Shown here piece by piece: positions 35,589-47,835 of a stretch of 64,000 nucleotides of DNA. The stretch is from positions 558,001-622,000 of the forward strand of contig NZ_JAYDCJ010000003.1 of assembly GCF_034555935.1 (NCBI RefSeq), given 5' to 3'. Both the position numbers and the translations under genes were made by a program. The notes under the pieces are model-generated. The model made no database searches and was not told the origin of the DNA. It saw only the letters and a program-made list of their open reading frames with translations. How positions within the stretch are numbered: the first letter of the stretch is position 1; each line of letters starts with the position of its first letter. Source of the DNA: Marinobacter qingdaonensis (GTDB lineage Bacteria > Pseudomonadota > Gammaproteobacteria > Pseudomonadales > Oleiphilaceae).

Positions 35589-37400
35589 CTCCGGGCCGTC
35601 CGGGGTGTCGACCGCACTGGGTCGGTGCTGCTGGTGCCAGAGCCGGGCGTAATGGCCGTCGCGGGCCAGCAGGCTGTGGTGCTGGCCACTTTCCACCACC
35701 CGGCCCCGGTCGAGGACGATGATGGTGTTGGCGTCCCGCACCGTGGACAGGCGGTGGGCAATCACCAGGGTGGTGCGCTCCCGACTGACCTCGCCCAGGG
35801 CGCCCAGGATGGCCTGCTCGGACAGCGAATCCAGGGACGAGGTCGCCTCGTCCAGGATCAGCAGCGGCGGGTTCTTCAGGATCACCCGGGCGATGGCCAC
35901 CCGCTGCTTCTCGCCGCCCGACAGCTTCAAACCGCGCTCGCCGACCCGGGTCTCGTAGCCCTCCGGCAGGCTGTGGATAAACTCCTCCAGATGGGCCAGG
36001 CGCGCGGCCCGGTGCACCTCGGCCTCGGTCGCCTCCGGTCGGCCGTAGGCCAGGTTGCGGTACAGGGTGTCGTTGAACAGCACCGTGTCCTGGGGCACCA
36101 CGCCAATGGCGGCGCGCAGGCTGTCCTGGGTCACCGAGCGCAGGTCCTGATCGTCGATGCGGATGGCGCCGGCGTCCACGTCAAAGAACCGGAACAGCAG
36201 CCGCGCCAGGGTCGACTTGCCGGCGCCGCTGGCGCCCACCACCGCCACCGTGTGCCCGGCCGGAATCCGGAAACTGACGTCGGTCAGGATCGGCCGGTCC
36301 GGGCGGTAGCCAAAATGGACCCGGTCGAAGCAGACCTCGCCCCGGCTCACCCGCAGCGGTTGCGCGTCCGGGGCGTCTTCGATCGCCGGTTTGTCCCCAA
36401 GCAGGGCGAACAGCCGCTCGACGTTGACCAGGGCCTGGCGGATTTCCCGGTACACGAAGCCGAGGGCATTGAGGGGGATGAACAGCTGGATCAGGTAGGC
36501 GTTGATCATGGTGAAGTCCCCCAGGGTGATGCTGCCCCGGGCCACTTCCTGCACCGCCATGGCCATGATCACGATCAACGCCAGGCCGATGATCAGGGCC
36601 TGGCCGCCATTGAGCACCGCCAGGGACAGCCGGTTCTTCAGCCGGGCCTGTTCCCAGTCCTGCAAGTCCCGGTCGTAGAGGTCGGCTTCGAAGCGTTCGT
36701 TGTTGAAGTACTTGACGGTTTCGTAGTTGAGCAGACTGTCCACCGCCCGGGAGTTGGACTGGTTGTCCCGGGCGTTGGCCTCGCGCACGAACCGGGTGCG
36801 CCATTCGGTGACCCGGATCGAGAACAGCACATAGACCACCACCGCGACCAGAATCGCCAGCACGTAACCGGCGTTGAACACCACCAGCAGGATCGCCGCC
36901 ACCAGCAGGATTTCCAGCACCGTGGGCACGATGTTGAACAGGGTAAAACGCAGCAGGAAGCTGATGCCGTTGGTGCCGCGCTCGATGTCCCGGGCCAGGC
37001 CGCCGGTCTTGCGGTCCAGATGAAACGCCAATTCCCGGTTGTGCAGGTGCCGGAACACCCGCAGGGACACCCGGCGCATGGCCCGCTCCGCGACCCGGGC
37101 GAAGACTGCGTCCCGCAACTCCGAGAACAGGGTAGCGCCAAAGCGCAGCAAACCGTAGGCCAGCACCAGCAGCACCGGTATCCACAGCAGCAGCTCGCCG
37201 CCACGGTTCTGGTCCAGATAATCAACGATGTACTTCAGCGCCACCGGGGTGGCGACGGTGGCCAGCTTGGCCAGCACCAGCAGGGTCAGGGCCAGCCCGA
37301 CCCGGGCCCGGTATTCGGCCAGGTAGGGCCAGAGCCCGGCAATCAGTTTCCAGTCGGGTTTGTGGTGGGCGGGGTAGTCGTGATCGGCGTAGGCGCGCAC
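35574..37400 (-). CDS. Atm1/HMT1-type ABC exporter (half-transporter)
   Basis: The 608-residue protein joins a six-helix exporter domain to one ATPase domain. The membrane part carries Atm1-family sequences (VALKYIVDYLDQN, FHLDRKTGGLARDIERG, LLNYETVKYFNNE). The ATPase has Walker A VGASGAGKSTLARLLF (about residue 393), signature LSGGEKQRVAIARVIL (about 493) and LILDEATSSLDSLSEQ. Atm1-type exporters move glutathione conjugates or metal-thiol species. A GTG start at 37400 with AAGGAAA nine bases upstream gives the conserved N-terminus; an ATG at 37490 is less likely. It is divergent from a second half-transporter. Confidence 0.9.
   Translation of the reverse strand: MRAYADHDYPAHHKPDWKLIAGLWPYLAEYRARVGLALTLLVLAKLATVATPVALKYIVDYLDQNRGGELLLWIPVLLVLAYGLLRFGATLFSELRDAVFARVAERAMRRVSLRVFRHLHNRELAFHLDRKTGGLARDIERGTNGISFLLRFTLFNIVPTVLEILLVAAILLVVFNAGYVLAILVAVVVYVLFSIRVTEWRTRFVREANARDNQSNSRAVDSLLNYETVKYFNNERFEADLYDRDLQDWEQARLKNRLSLAVLNGGQALIIGLALIVIMAMAVQEVARGSITLGDFTMINAYLIQLFIPLNALGFVYREIRQALVNVERLFALLGDKPAIEDAPDAQPLRVSRGEVCFDRVHFGYRPDRPILTDVSFRIPAGHTVAVVGASGAGKSTLARLLFRFFDVDAGAIRIDDQDLRSVTQDSLRAAIGVVPQDTVLFNDTLYRNLAYGRPEATEAEVHRAARLAHLEEFIHSLPEGYETRVGERGLKLSGGEKQRVAIARVILKNPPLLILDEATSSLDSLSEQAILGALGEVSRERTTLVIAHRLSTVRDANTIIVLDRGRVVESGQHHSLLARDGHYARLWHQQHRPSAVDTPDGPELSPD
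35972..35980 (+). promoter_or_regulatory. Perfect DnaA box inside the Atm1-type exporter gene
   Basis: TGTGGATAA matches the consensus exactly. On the coding strand it lies in codons for Phe-Ile-His-Ser of the conserved FIHSLPEGY segment, as does the box at 38931. Confidence 0.4.
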
Positions 37401-37540
37401 GGAAATTTCCTTATCGGACAGGGCAAAGCCTCGGCCAGCACCGTATGATGAGGGTAGCTGAGCCGAGCCGGGGGTCTGAGTGTACCGCAAAGCCGGGCCG
37501 GTTCCTCCGTCACCCGTTCACGCGCCCCGGGAGAGTCGTC

Positions 37541-39304
37541 ATCAAGCACCGTCACCGTCAGGCCCTGCAGCTGGTTTACGAATTCCTCCAACCCTATCGC
37601 AAAACCGTGGCCGGTGCGCTGGTGGCACTGGTGATCACCGCCGGCATCACCCTGGCCCTGGGCCAGGGCCTGCGCATCCTGGTGGACCAGGGCCTGGCGA
37701 CCCAGTCGGCGAGCATGCTGGCGCAGGCAGTCGGGCTGTTTTTCGTGCTGGTGCTGGGCCTGGCCGTGGGTTCCTTCGCCCGCTTCTACCTGGTGTCCTG
37801 GTTGGGCGAGCGGGTGGTGGCGGACATCCGCAAGCGGGTGTTCAACCATCTGATCGATCTGCACCCGGGCTTCTTCGAGCAGAACCGGGCGCTGGAAATC
37901 CAGTCCCGGTTTACCGCCGACACCACCGTACTGCAGTCGGTGATCGGCTCCACCGTCTCCATCGCCCTGCGCAACGCCCTGATGCTGGTGGGCGGTCTGG
38001 TGCTGCTGTTTGTCACCAACGCCAAACTGGCCGGTATCATCCTGCTCGGGTTCCCCCTGGTGATTGCCCCCATCCTCATCTTCGGGCGCCGGGTGCGGCA
38101 GCTGTCCCGGCTGAGCCAGGACCGGGTCGCCGACGTCGGCAGCTACGTCGGCGAGAACCTGACCCAGATCAAGACCGTGCAGGCGTTCAATCACCAGCCC
38201 CACGATCGCCGGTTCTTCGCCGAGGTCTCCGAACGCGCCTTCTCTATAGCCCGGGACCGGATCCGGCAACGGGCCTGGCTCACCACCCTGGCCATCGGCC
38301 TGGTCATGGGCGCGGTCGGGATCGTGATCTGGATCGGCGGGCTGGATGTGATCGAGGGTCGGACCAGTCCCGGTGAACTGGCCGCGTTCGTGTTCTACAG
38401 CCTGCTGGTGGGTCTGGCCGCCGGCGCCCTGAGCGAGGTGATCGGCGAACTGCAACGGGCGGCGGGCTCGGCGGCCCGGCTGTTCGAATTGCTGCAGACC
38501 GAACCGGCCTTTGTCCGGCCCCAGTCCGAGCAGGGCGGCTCGACGCTGCCCGAACCGGTGGCCGGCGCCATCGAGATTCAGGATCTGAGCTTTCACTACC
38601 CGGGACGTGCGGATGAGCCAGCGCTGGTCGGGCTGTCGCTGGCGATCCGACCGGGCGAAACCCTGGCCCTGGTGGGCCCGTCCGGGGCCGGCAAATCCAC
38701 CCTGTTCGATCTGCTGCTGCACTTCTACGCCCCGGAGCGGGGCCGGATCCTGCTGGATGGCGTGGATACCGCCACCCTGGCGCTGGCCGAGCTGCGCCGC
38801 TGTTTCGCCCTGGTGCCGCAGAATCCGGCGCTGTTCCATGGCACCGTCACCGACAACATCCGCTACGCCCGCCCCGACGCCAGCGAGGCCGAGGTCCACG
38901 AAGCGGCCCGGGTGGCCCACGCCGACGACTTTATCCACAGCCTGCCCGAGGGCTACGACACCCGCCTGGGGGATGCCGGGCTGGGCCTGTCCGGCGGCCA
39001 GAAACAGCGGCTGGCCATTGCCCGGGCGCTGCTGGCCAAGGCCCCCATCCTGCTGCTGGACGAGGCCACTAGTGCCCTGGACGCCGAGAGCGAACACCTG
39101 ATTCAGGCCGCCATGCCGGCGCTGACCCGGGGCCGTACCACCCTGGTGATTGCGCACCGGCTGGCGACGGTGCGCGACGCCGATCGCATCGCCGTGCTGG
39201 ATCGGGGCCGGCTGCTGGCGGTCGGCAGTCACGACGAACTAATGCGCGGCAACGACCTGTACCGGCGTCTGGCCAAACTTCAGTTCCGGGAAGCCTCGGC
39301 CTGA
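37541..39304 (+). CDS. ABC exporter, ATPase-permease half-transporter (MsbA/LmrA-like)
   Basis: The product is an exporter-type half-transporter: six membrane segments (from VAGALVALVITAGITLALG) with the FFEQNRALEIQSRFTADTT coupling region. The ATPase has Walker A VGPSGAGKSTLFDLLL (about residue 378), signature LSGGQKQRLAIARALL (about 482) and LLDEATSALDAESEH. The substrate is unknown. The start is uncertain. The only in-frame ATGs (37445 and 37448) precede about 30 non-conserved residues and have no ribosome site. An ATC at 37541 follows GGGAGAG with 5-base spacing and gives a natural N-terminus (xKHRHRQALQLVYEFLQPY). Confidence 0.88.
   Translation: MKHRHRQALQLVYEFLQPYRKTVAGALVALVITAGITLALGQGLRILVDQGLATQSASMLAQAVGLFFVLVLGLAVGSFARFYLVSWLGERVVADIRKRVFNHLIDLHPGFFEQNRALEIQSRFTADTTVLQSVIGSTVSIALRNALMLVGGLVLLFVTNAKLAGIILLGFPLVIAPILIFGRRVRQLSRLSQDRVADVGSYVGENLTQIKTVQAFNHQPHDRRFFAEVSERAFSIARDRIRQRAWLTTLAIGLVMGAVGIVIWIGGLDVIEGRTSPGELAAFVFYSLLVGLAAGALSEVIGELQRAAGSAARLFELLQTEPAFVRPQSEQGGSTLPEPVAGAIEIQDLSFHYPGRADEPALVGLSLAIRPGETLALVGPSGAGKSTLFDLLLHFYAPERGRILLDGVDTATLALAELRRCFALVPQNPALFHGTVTDNIRYARPDASEAEVHEAARVAHADDFIHSLPEGYDTRLGDAGLGLSGGQKQRLAIARALLAKAPILLLDEATSALDAESEHLIQAAMPALTRGRTTLVIAHRLATVRDADRIAVLDRGRLLAVGSHDELMRGNDLYRRLAKLQFREASA
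38931..38939 (+). promoter_or_regulatory. Perfect DnaA box inside the second ABC exporter gene
   Basis: TTATCCACA matches exactly and lies in codons for Phe-Ile-His-Ser of the FIHSLPEGY segment. Confidence 0.4.
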
Positions 39305-39401
39305 GCGCCGGATCTTCGACACTGGTCGGTTTGTGGTTCCCGCGCGTACTCCTTACACTGGTCGATGAACGTTTCGAACCTGAACTCAGGGAGAAAGCAC
39401 A

Positions 39402-40679
39402 GTGAGCAACAAAGAATTGCAAGCACTCAAAGAACGCTACGTAGCGGCGGGCGCGGCAAGTCCCAACGAACAGTTTGCCGACCACGCTCGCAACGCCGAA
39501 CTCTGGGATGCCGACGGCAAGCGCATGATCGACTTTGCCGGCGGTATCGGGGTCCTGAACATTGGCCACCGCCACCCGAAGGTGGTGGAAGCGGTCAAGG
39601 CCCAGCTCGACAAAGTGATGCACACCTGCCAGACCGTGATGCCCTATGAGGGCTACGTCAAACTGGCCGAGAAACTCAGCGGTGTGGTGCCGGTGCGTGG
39701 CCACGCCAAGGTCATGCTCGCCAACTCCGGCGCCGAAGCCCTGGAAAACGCGGTCAAGATTGCCCGGGCCGCGACCGGACGCCCGAACGTGATCTGCTTT
39801 GACGGCGGCTACCATGGCCGCACCTTCTATACCATGGCCATGAACGGCAAGGCCGCGCCTTACCAGACCGACTTCGGCCCCATGCCCGGCACCGTGTTCC
39901 GCGCCCCCTATCCGGTGCCGTATCACGGCGTCAGCGAAGAAGAGGCGATTCGCGGTCTGAAGATGGCCATGAAGGCGGACTCCCCGGGCCACGAAACCGC
40001 CGCCATCATCCTCGAGCCGGTGTTGGGCGAGGGTGGTTTCTATCCGGCGCCCGCCAGCTTCCTGAAAGAGATCCGCAAGATCTGTGACGAGCACGACATC
40101 CTGATGATCGTGGACGAGGTTCAGAGCGGCTTTGGCCGGACCGGCAAGATGTTTGCGATCGAGCACAGCGGGGTCGAGCCGGACATGATGACCATGGCCA
40201 AGAGTATGGCCGATGGCATGCCGATCTCCGCGGTGGTGGGTACCGACAAGCACATGGACGCGTCCGGGCCGAATTCCCTGGGCGGCACCTACACCGGTAG
40301 CCCGACCGCGTGCGCCGCGGCGCTGGCGGTGTTCGATGTGTTCAAGGAAGAGGACATCCTGGGCAAGGCCCAGGCGCTGGGCGACAAGCTCAAGCAGCGC
40401 TTCAGCCAGTGGCAGGAGCAGTTCCCGCATGTGGATAACGCCCGCAACCTCGGGCCCATGGCGGCGTTCGAGCTGGTCGAGAGCAAAGACAGCCGGACTC
40501 CGAAGCCGGAACTGGCGGCGGCCATCACCAAGAAGGCCAAGGAAAAGGGGCTGATCCTGCTCAGCTGCGGCATGTACGGCAACACTATCCGATTCCTGAT
40601 GCCAGTTACCATCGAAGACGAGGTGCTGGAAGAGGGCCTGGCGATTGTGGAAGAGGCCTTGAAAGAGGTCGGCGCCTGA
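39402..40679 (+). CDS. gabT: 4-aminobutyrate--2-oxoglutarate transaminase
   Basis: The 425-residue class III PLP aminotransferase matches bacterial GabT: MSNKELQALKERYVAAGA, FAGGIGVLNIGHRHPKVVEA, ANSGAEALENAVKIARAATG, IVDEVQSGFGRTGKMFAIEH, then the PLP-lysine segment PDMMTMAKSMADGMPISAVVG and GTYTGSPTACAAALAV. It converts GABA and 2-oxoglutarate to succinate semialdehyde and glutamate. The usual partner gabD is not nearby. It starts at GTG after a GGGAG ribosome site and ends in a strong terminator, so it is monocistronic. Confidence 0.93.
   Translation: MSNKELQALKERYVAAGAASPNEQFADHARNAELWDADGKRMIDFAGGIGVLNIGHRHPKVVEAVKAQLDKVMHTCQTVMPYEGYVKLAEKLSGVVPVRGHAKVMLANSGAEALENAVKIARAATGRPNVICFDGGYHGRTFYTMAMNGKAAPYQTDFGPMPGTVFRAPYPVPYHGVSEEEAIRGLKMAMKADSPGHETAAIILEPVLGEGGFYPAPASFLKEIRKICDEHDILMIVDEVQSGFGRTGKMFAIEHSGVEPDMMTMAKSMADGMPISAVVGTDKHMDASGPNSLGGTYTGSPTACAAALAVFDVFKEEDILGKAQALGDKLKQRFSQWQEQFPHVDNARNLGPMAAFELVESKDSRTPKPELAAAITKKAKEKGLILLSCGMYGNTIRFLMPVTIEDEVLEEGLAIVEEALKEVGA
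40430..40438 (+). promoter_or_regulatory. Perfect DnaA box inside gabT
   Basis: TGTGGATAA, exact consensus, within codons for His-Val-Asp-Asn near the gabT 3' end. Confidence 0.4.
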
Positions 40680-40706
40680 GCGGCGCCCCCAACGCAGCCG
40701 GAACAG

Positions 40707-40731
40707 CCGGGCCCTCGGGCCCGGTTTTTTT
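40707..40731 (+). terminator. Rho-independent terminator of gabT
   Basis: CCGGGCC and GGCCCGG form a GC stem around CTCG, followed directly by seven T. Confidence 0.92.
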
Positions 40732-40829
40732 ATGCCTTCGGCCGGCCCGGCAATTATCGTATACTGCCGACACACCCCGCCCAGAGCCGACGTTCCTGGG
40801 CGCGTGCCGTTCACCAATCAGGCGGATTT

Positions 40830-41579
40830 ATGACAGCACCTACCACCCCCTCTCACCCGGATCACAAACCCAGGCCCTGGATCGACCTGCTGGTCAGCAT
40901 CGTGATTCCGTCGGTGATCCTGATGAAATTCAGTGGCGACGAGCATCTGGGCTCGGTCAACGCCTTGATCATTGGCCTGGCGTTTCCTCTAGGCTGGGGC
41001 CTGTTTGAACTGATTCGCTACCGCAAGAAGAATTTCATCGCCGTGCTGGGTCTGATCAGTGTCGGTCTCACCGGCGGCATCGGCCTGCTGGAGCTGGATG
41101 CCGGCTGGCTGGCCGTGAAGGAAGCCGCGGTTCCGGCGGTCATCGGCCTGGCGGTGCTGATCTCCACCCGCACCCGTTATCCACTGGTGCGCACGTTGCT
41201 GTACAACCCCAATGTCCTGGATGTGGATAAGATCCACCGGTCGCTGGAAAAACAGGGCAGGGTGGAGGAGTTCGAGGCCCGACTGCTGAACGCCAGCTAT
41301 TTCTTCGCCGGCACCTTCCTGTTCTCCTCGATCATGAACTACATCATCGCCCGCTGGATTGTCACCAGCCCGTCCGGTACCCAGGCCTTCAACGAGGAGC
41401 TGGGGCGCATGACCCTGGTCAGCTACCCGATGATCGCCATCCCCTCCATGGTGATGATGCTGCTGATCTTCTATTACCTGTGGCGCACCATCCGGCGCCT
41501 GACCGGCTACACCCTGGAAGAGGTCATGGCCCCGCACCTGGCGGAAAAAGAAAAGAAAAAGTCCATGTCCCAGGAGTAA
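40830..41579 (+). CDS. VC0807-like multi-pass membrane protein
   Basis: The 249-residue protein has about six hydrophobic segments: IDLLVSIVIPSVILMKF, ALIIGLAFPLGWGLFELI, FIAVLGLISVGLTGGIGLL, EAAVPAVIGLAVLI, YFFAGTFLFSSIMNYIIA and SYPMIAIPSMVMMLLIFYYL. A charged cytosolic tail follows (EKEKKKSMSQE). The FPLGWGL region and overall layout resemble VC0807-family inner-membrane proteins of unknown function. A -10-like TATACT lies at 40760-40765. It ends upstream of a bidirectional terminator facing gyrB. Confidence 0.7.
   Translation: MTAPTTPSHPDHKPRPWIDLLVSIVIPSVILMKFSGDEHLGSVNALIIGLAFPLGWGLFELIRYRKKNFIAVLGLISVGLTGGIGLLELDAGWLAVKEAAVPAVIGLAVLISTRTRYPLVRTLLYNPNVLDVDKIHRSLEKQGRVEEFEARLLNASYFFAGTFLFSSIMNYIIARWIVTSPSGTQAFNEELGRMTLVSYPMIAIPSMVMMLLIFYYLWRTIRRLTGYTLEEVMAPHLAEKEKKKSMSQE
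41222..41230 (+). promoter_or_regulatory. Perfect DnaA box inside the VC0807-like gene
   Basis: TGTGGATAA, exact consensus, within codons for Asp-Val-Asp-Lys. It lies 367 bp from the next box at 41597. Confidence 0.4.
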
Positions 41580-41596
41580 CACCGGGCCTCACCGGG

Positions 41597-41605
41597 TTAT
41601 CCACA
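41597..41605 (+). promoter_or_regulatory. Perfect DnaA box in the intergenic region before the gyrB terminator
   Basis: TTATCCACA, exact consensus. It is one of two boxes lying outside coding sequence, so no amino-acid constraint explains it. Confidence 0.5.
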
Positions 41606-41610
41606 GCAAC

Positions 41611-41652
41611 AAAAAAAGCGGCGCGGATTGGCATCCGGCGCCGCTTTTTTTT
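41611..41652. terminator. Bidirectional terminator between the VC0807-like gene and gyrB
   Basis: An A-run plus GCGGCGCGGAT pairs with ATCCGGCGCCGC plus a T-run with one bulged base. It ends both convergent transcripts. Confidence 0.92.
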
Positions 41653-41675
41653 GCCCGTGATCGGGGCACTCAGCG

Positions 41676-45276
<3,601 letters not shown>

Positions 45277-45322
45277 AAAGGTGACAGCTCGAGGTGGTGG
45301 CGGGACGCAATCGAGCGCCCAC

Positions 45323-45359
45323 AAAAAAGGCAGCGTTACCGCTCGGGGCAACGCTGCCT
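45323..45359 (-). terminator. Rho-independent terminator between the AarF-like kinase gene and recF
   Basis: AGGCAGCGTT pairs with AACGCTGCCT. On the minus strand the stem is followed by a T-run. It should end the dnaA-dnaN-kinase transcript before recF. Confidence 0.88.
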
Positions 45360-45394
45360 AGTGTACAAAAGCCCGAATGCTTAGGCGACCCGCC

Positions 45395-46666
45395 TCAGTG
45401 CAGCATGTTCAGGCGCTCGTCCATGAACACATCCATTTCCGGTGCCAGGATGTGCACATACCGATCGAAGTACAGGAACTGTTTCAGCAGCAGGGCGAAT
45501 TCCCGCGGGAAATGCAGGCCGTGGCTCTCGCCGATCTTCACCATGTCCATCAGGATGTGATTGACGTCGTCCTCGGCCTGGTCCGCTTCGTAAGGCACCT
45601 GGTCCGGCACCATCTTGTCCATCTGCTGGTACAACCGGCGCAGGTCTCCGGCCAACTCCTCGACCTGCACCTTCTTGTGGGTGATGCCAATCCGGATCAT
45701 GGCGTCGGCCATGCCCTCGAAGTTGCCCACCATGACCGCCGAAATAAAATCGCTCACCGCCTGCCAGGTGTCGGGCTTGATCCGTCCGACAATGCCGAAG
45801 TCGATGAAGCCAACCCGGCCATCCCGCAACACCATCAGGTTGCCGGCGTGGACATCGGCGTGAAAAAACTCACACTGGGTCAGACTGGCGAACCAGGTGT
45901 TCATCGCGGTAATCAGCGTGCGCTCCGGATCCCGGGCGTAGCCCCGGATGCTCTCGAGATCCGTCAGGGGCACCCCATGGAATCGCTCCATGGTCAGAAT
46001 CCGGCGGGTACTGCAGTGTTCGTACACCTGCGGCACCGCGGCGTCTTCGTTGTGGCTGTCGTGCAGGAAGTTACGGAATACCTTGAGGTTGTTCGCTTCC
46101 TTGATGAAGTCACACTCCTCCATCATGGTGCGCTGGATCTCCTCGACGATCCCGGACAGCGACGTCCAGGACAGTTTTGGCGCCAGGGTTTCCAGAATCC
46201 GCGCCGACAGGTACAGGAAGTTGAGATCGGTCAGCAGGATGTTTTCCACACCCGGCTTCTGCACCTTGATCACCACGTCCTCACCGGTAACCAAACGGGC
46301 CGCGTGCACCTGGGCGATGGAGGCCGAGGCCAAGGCGACCGGATCGATCTCGGCATAGACCTGATCCAGGGGCTGGCCCAGTTCGTCGCGGATGATCTTC
46401 TTGATCACACCGAAGGGCAGGTTCGGGGTCTTGTCCAGGCAGTACTGGAATTCCTCGACATAGTCCTTGGGGAAGAAGGTGGGGGAACTGGCGATGAACT
46501 GCCCGAGCTTGATGTAGGTCGCACCCAGGGACTCAAAGGTCTGGCGCAGCAAACGCGGGGTAGGGGGCCGATCGCCCCGTACCCAATTGACACCCGTGCG
46601 CCCCAACACGGACAGGGTCTGTCCGATCCGAAAAGCGCCTTTGATTCCGTTCGTCACGGTGCCCAT
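45395..46666 (-). CDS. AarF/ABC1/UbiB-family atypical kinase
   Basis: The 423-residue protein shows the family hallmarks in order: KLGQ of the KxGQ motif (IKLGQFIASSP, about residue 53), the Ala-rich SASIAQVHAA loop, VVIKVQKPGV with the ATP lysine, MEECDFIKEANN, catalytic HADVHAGNLMV (about 265) and GFIDFGIVG. UbiB/ADCK relatives support ubiquinone synthesis or membrane lipid homeostasis. No C-terminal transmembrane pair like that of UbiB is evident. The start has AGGAGG and lies 10 bp after dnaN, so the gene is coupled to dnaN. This position, between dnaN and recF, is unusual. Confidence 0.9.
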   Translation of the reverse strand: MGTVTNGIKGAFRIGQTLSVLGRTGVNWVRGDRPPTPRLLRQTFESLGATYIKLGQFIASSPTFFPKDYVEEFQYCLDKTPNLPFGVIKKIIRDELGQPLDQVYAEIDPVALASASIAQVHAARLVTGEDVVIKVQKPGVENILLTDLNFLYLSARILETLAPKLSWTSLSGIVEEIQRTMMEECDFIKEANNLKVFRNFLHDSHNEDAAVPQVYEHCSTRRILTMERFHGVPLTDLESIRGYARDPERTLITAMNTWFASLTQCEFFHADVHAGNLMVLRDGRVGFIDFGIVGRIKPDTWQAVSDFISAVMVGNFEGMADAMIRIGITHKKVQVEELAGDLRRLYQQMDKMVPDQVPYEADQAEDDVNHILMDMVKIGESHGLHFPREFALLLKQFLYFDRYVHILAPEMDVFMDERLNMLH

Positions 46667-46676
46667 GGCATTCCTC

Positions 46677-47780
46677 CTATAGCCGCATTGGCATGACCAC
46701 ATACAGGCAGCGATTATCCGTCTGCGATTCGATCAACGCACTGCTGTTCGGGTTCGACAAGGTGATCTTGACCTGGTCCTCGTCGAGCGCGTTCATCACG
46801 TCCACCAGGTAGCCTACATTAAAACCGATCTGCAGGGATTCGCCCTGATAGTCCACCGGCAGCGCGTCTTCGGCCTGTTCCTGGTCCGGGTTGTTGGCAA
46901 ACACCTGGAGTTCGTTCGGCGCCAGGTTCAGACGGACACCGCGAATGTTTTCGTGGGACAGGATACCCGCCCGCTGCAGGGTGTTTTTCAGGGTCGACCG
47001 GTCGGCCATCACCACCTTGTCACCACCGCGTGGAATCACCCGGTTGTAGTCGGGGAACTTGCCTTCGATCAGCTTGGAGGTGAAGGTGTAGCTGCCCACC
47101 GTGGCACGCAGGTGGTTGTCACCGATCACCAGGGTCACCGGGGTTTCCACATCGTCCAGCAACCGGGCCAGTTCCAGCACGCCCTTGCGTGGCACGATCA
47201 CCTGGCGCAGGTCCAGGCTGCCGGTGGGCAGCTCCAGATGGGCCATGGCCAGACGGTGGCCGTCGGTGGCCACGGTGCGCACGTGGCCCTCATCCACTTC
47301 CAGCAACAGGCCGTTCAGATAGTACCGAACGTCCTGCTGGGCCATGGCGAACGCCGTGGCGTCCAGCATCCGACCCAGTTCTTTCTGGGGCAGTTCCAGC
47401 CGGAAGCTCTCGGCCTCGTCCTCGACGTTGGGGAAATGCTCGGCCGGCAGTGTCGACAAAGTGAAGTGACTTTTTCCACAGCGCAGGTGCAAGCGGTCAC
47501 CCTCGAGGGTCAGCTCCAGCGGCGCCTCCTCGCCCAGGGCCCGACAGATATCGGCCAGCTTGCGCGCCGGCACGGTGATCTGGCCGGGCTGATCCACATG
47601 CACCGGGGTCACCCGCGCCACCAGCTCCACTTCCATGTTGGTACCGGTCAGAATCAGGGTGTTGTCTTCGGCCACCAACAGCACGTTGGAAAGCACCGGC
47701 ATGGTCTGTTTCTTTTCCACAACCCCGGCGATGCTCTGCAGCGGGGTCAGCAGGGATTCACGGCTGATCGTCAGTTTCAT
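46677..47780 (-). CDS. dnaN: DNA polymerase III beta sliding clamp
   Basis: The 367-residue clamp matches family length and shows its N-terminus MKLTISRESLLTPLQSI, the VEKKQTMPVLSNVLL loop, VATDGHRLAMAHLELP and the C-terminal peptide-binding end YVVMPMRL. It forms the dimeric ring that tethers replicative polymerase to DNA. The start at 47780 is preferred to an in-frame ATG four codons earlier. It follows dnaA with a 55-bp gap in the classical order. Confidence 0.98.
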   Translation of the reverse strand: MKLTISRESLLTPLQSIAGVVEKKQTMPVLSNVLLVAEDNTLILTGTNMEVELVARVTPVHVDQPGQITVPARKLADICRALGEEAPLELTLEGDRLHLRCGKSHFTLSTLPAEHFPNVEDEAESFRLELPQKELGRMLDATAFAMAQQDVRYYLNGLLLEVDEGHVRTVATDGHRLAMAHLELPTGSLDLRQVIVPRKGVLELARLLDDVETPVTLVIGDNHLRATVGSYTFTSKLIEGKFPDYNRVIPRGGDKVVMADRSTLKNTLQRAGILSHENIRGVRLNLAPNELQVFANNPDQEQAEDALPVDYQGESLQIGFNVGYLVDVMNALDEDQVKITLSNPNSSALIESQTDNRCLYVVMPMRL

Positions 47781-47835
47781 GGCACTCGACATTCTTTCTG
47801 TTGGAAGGATGAATGGTTCACGCTAACGCCCGGCA

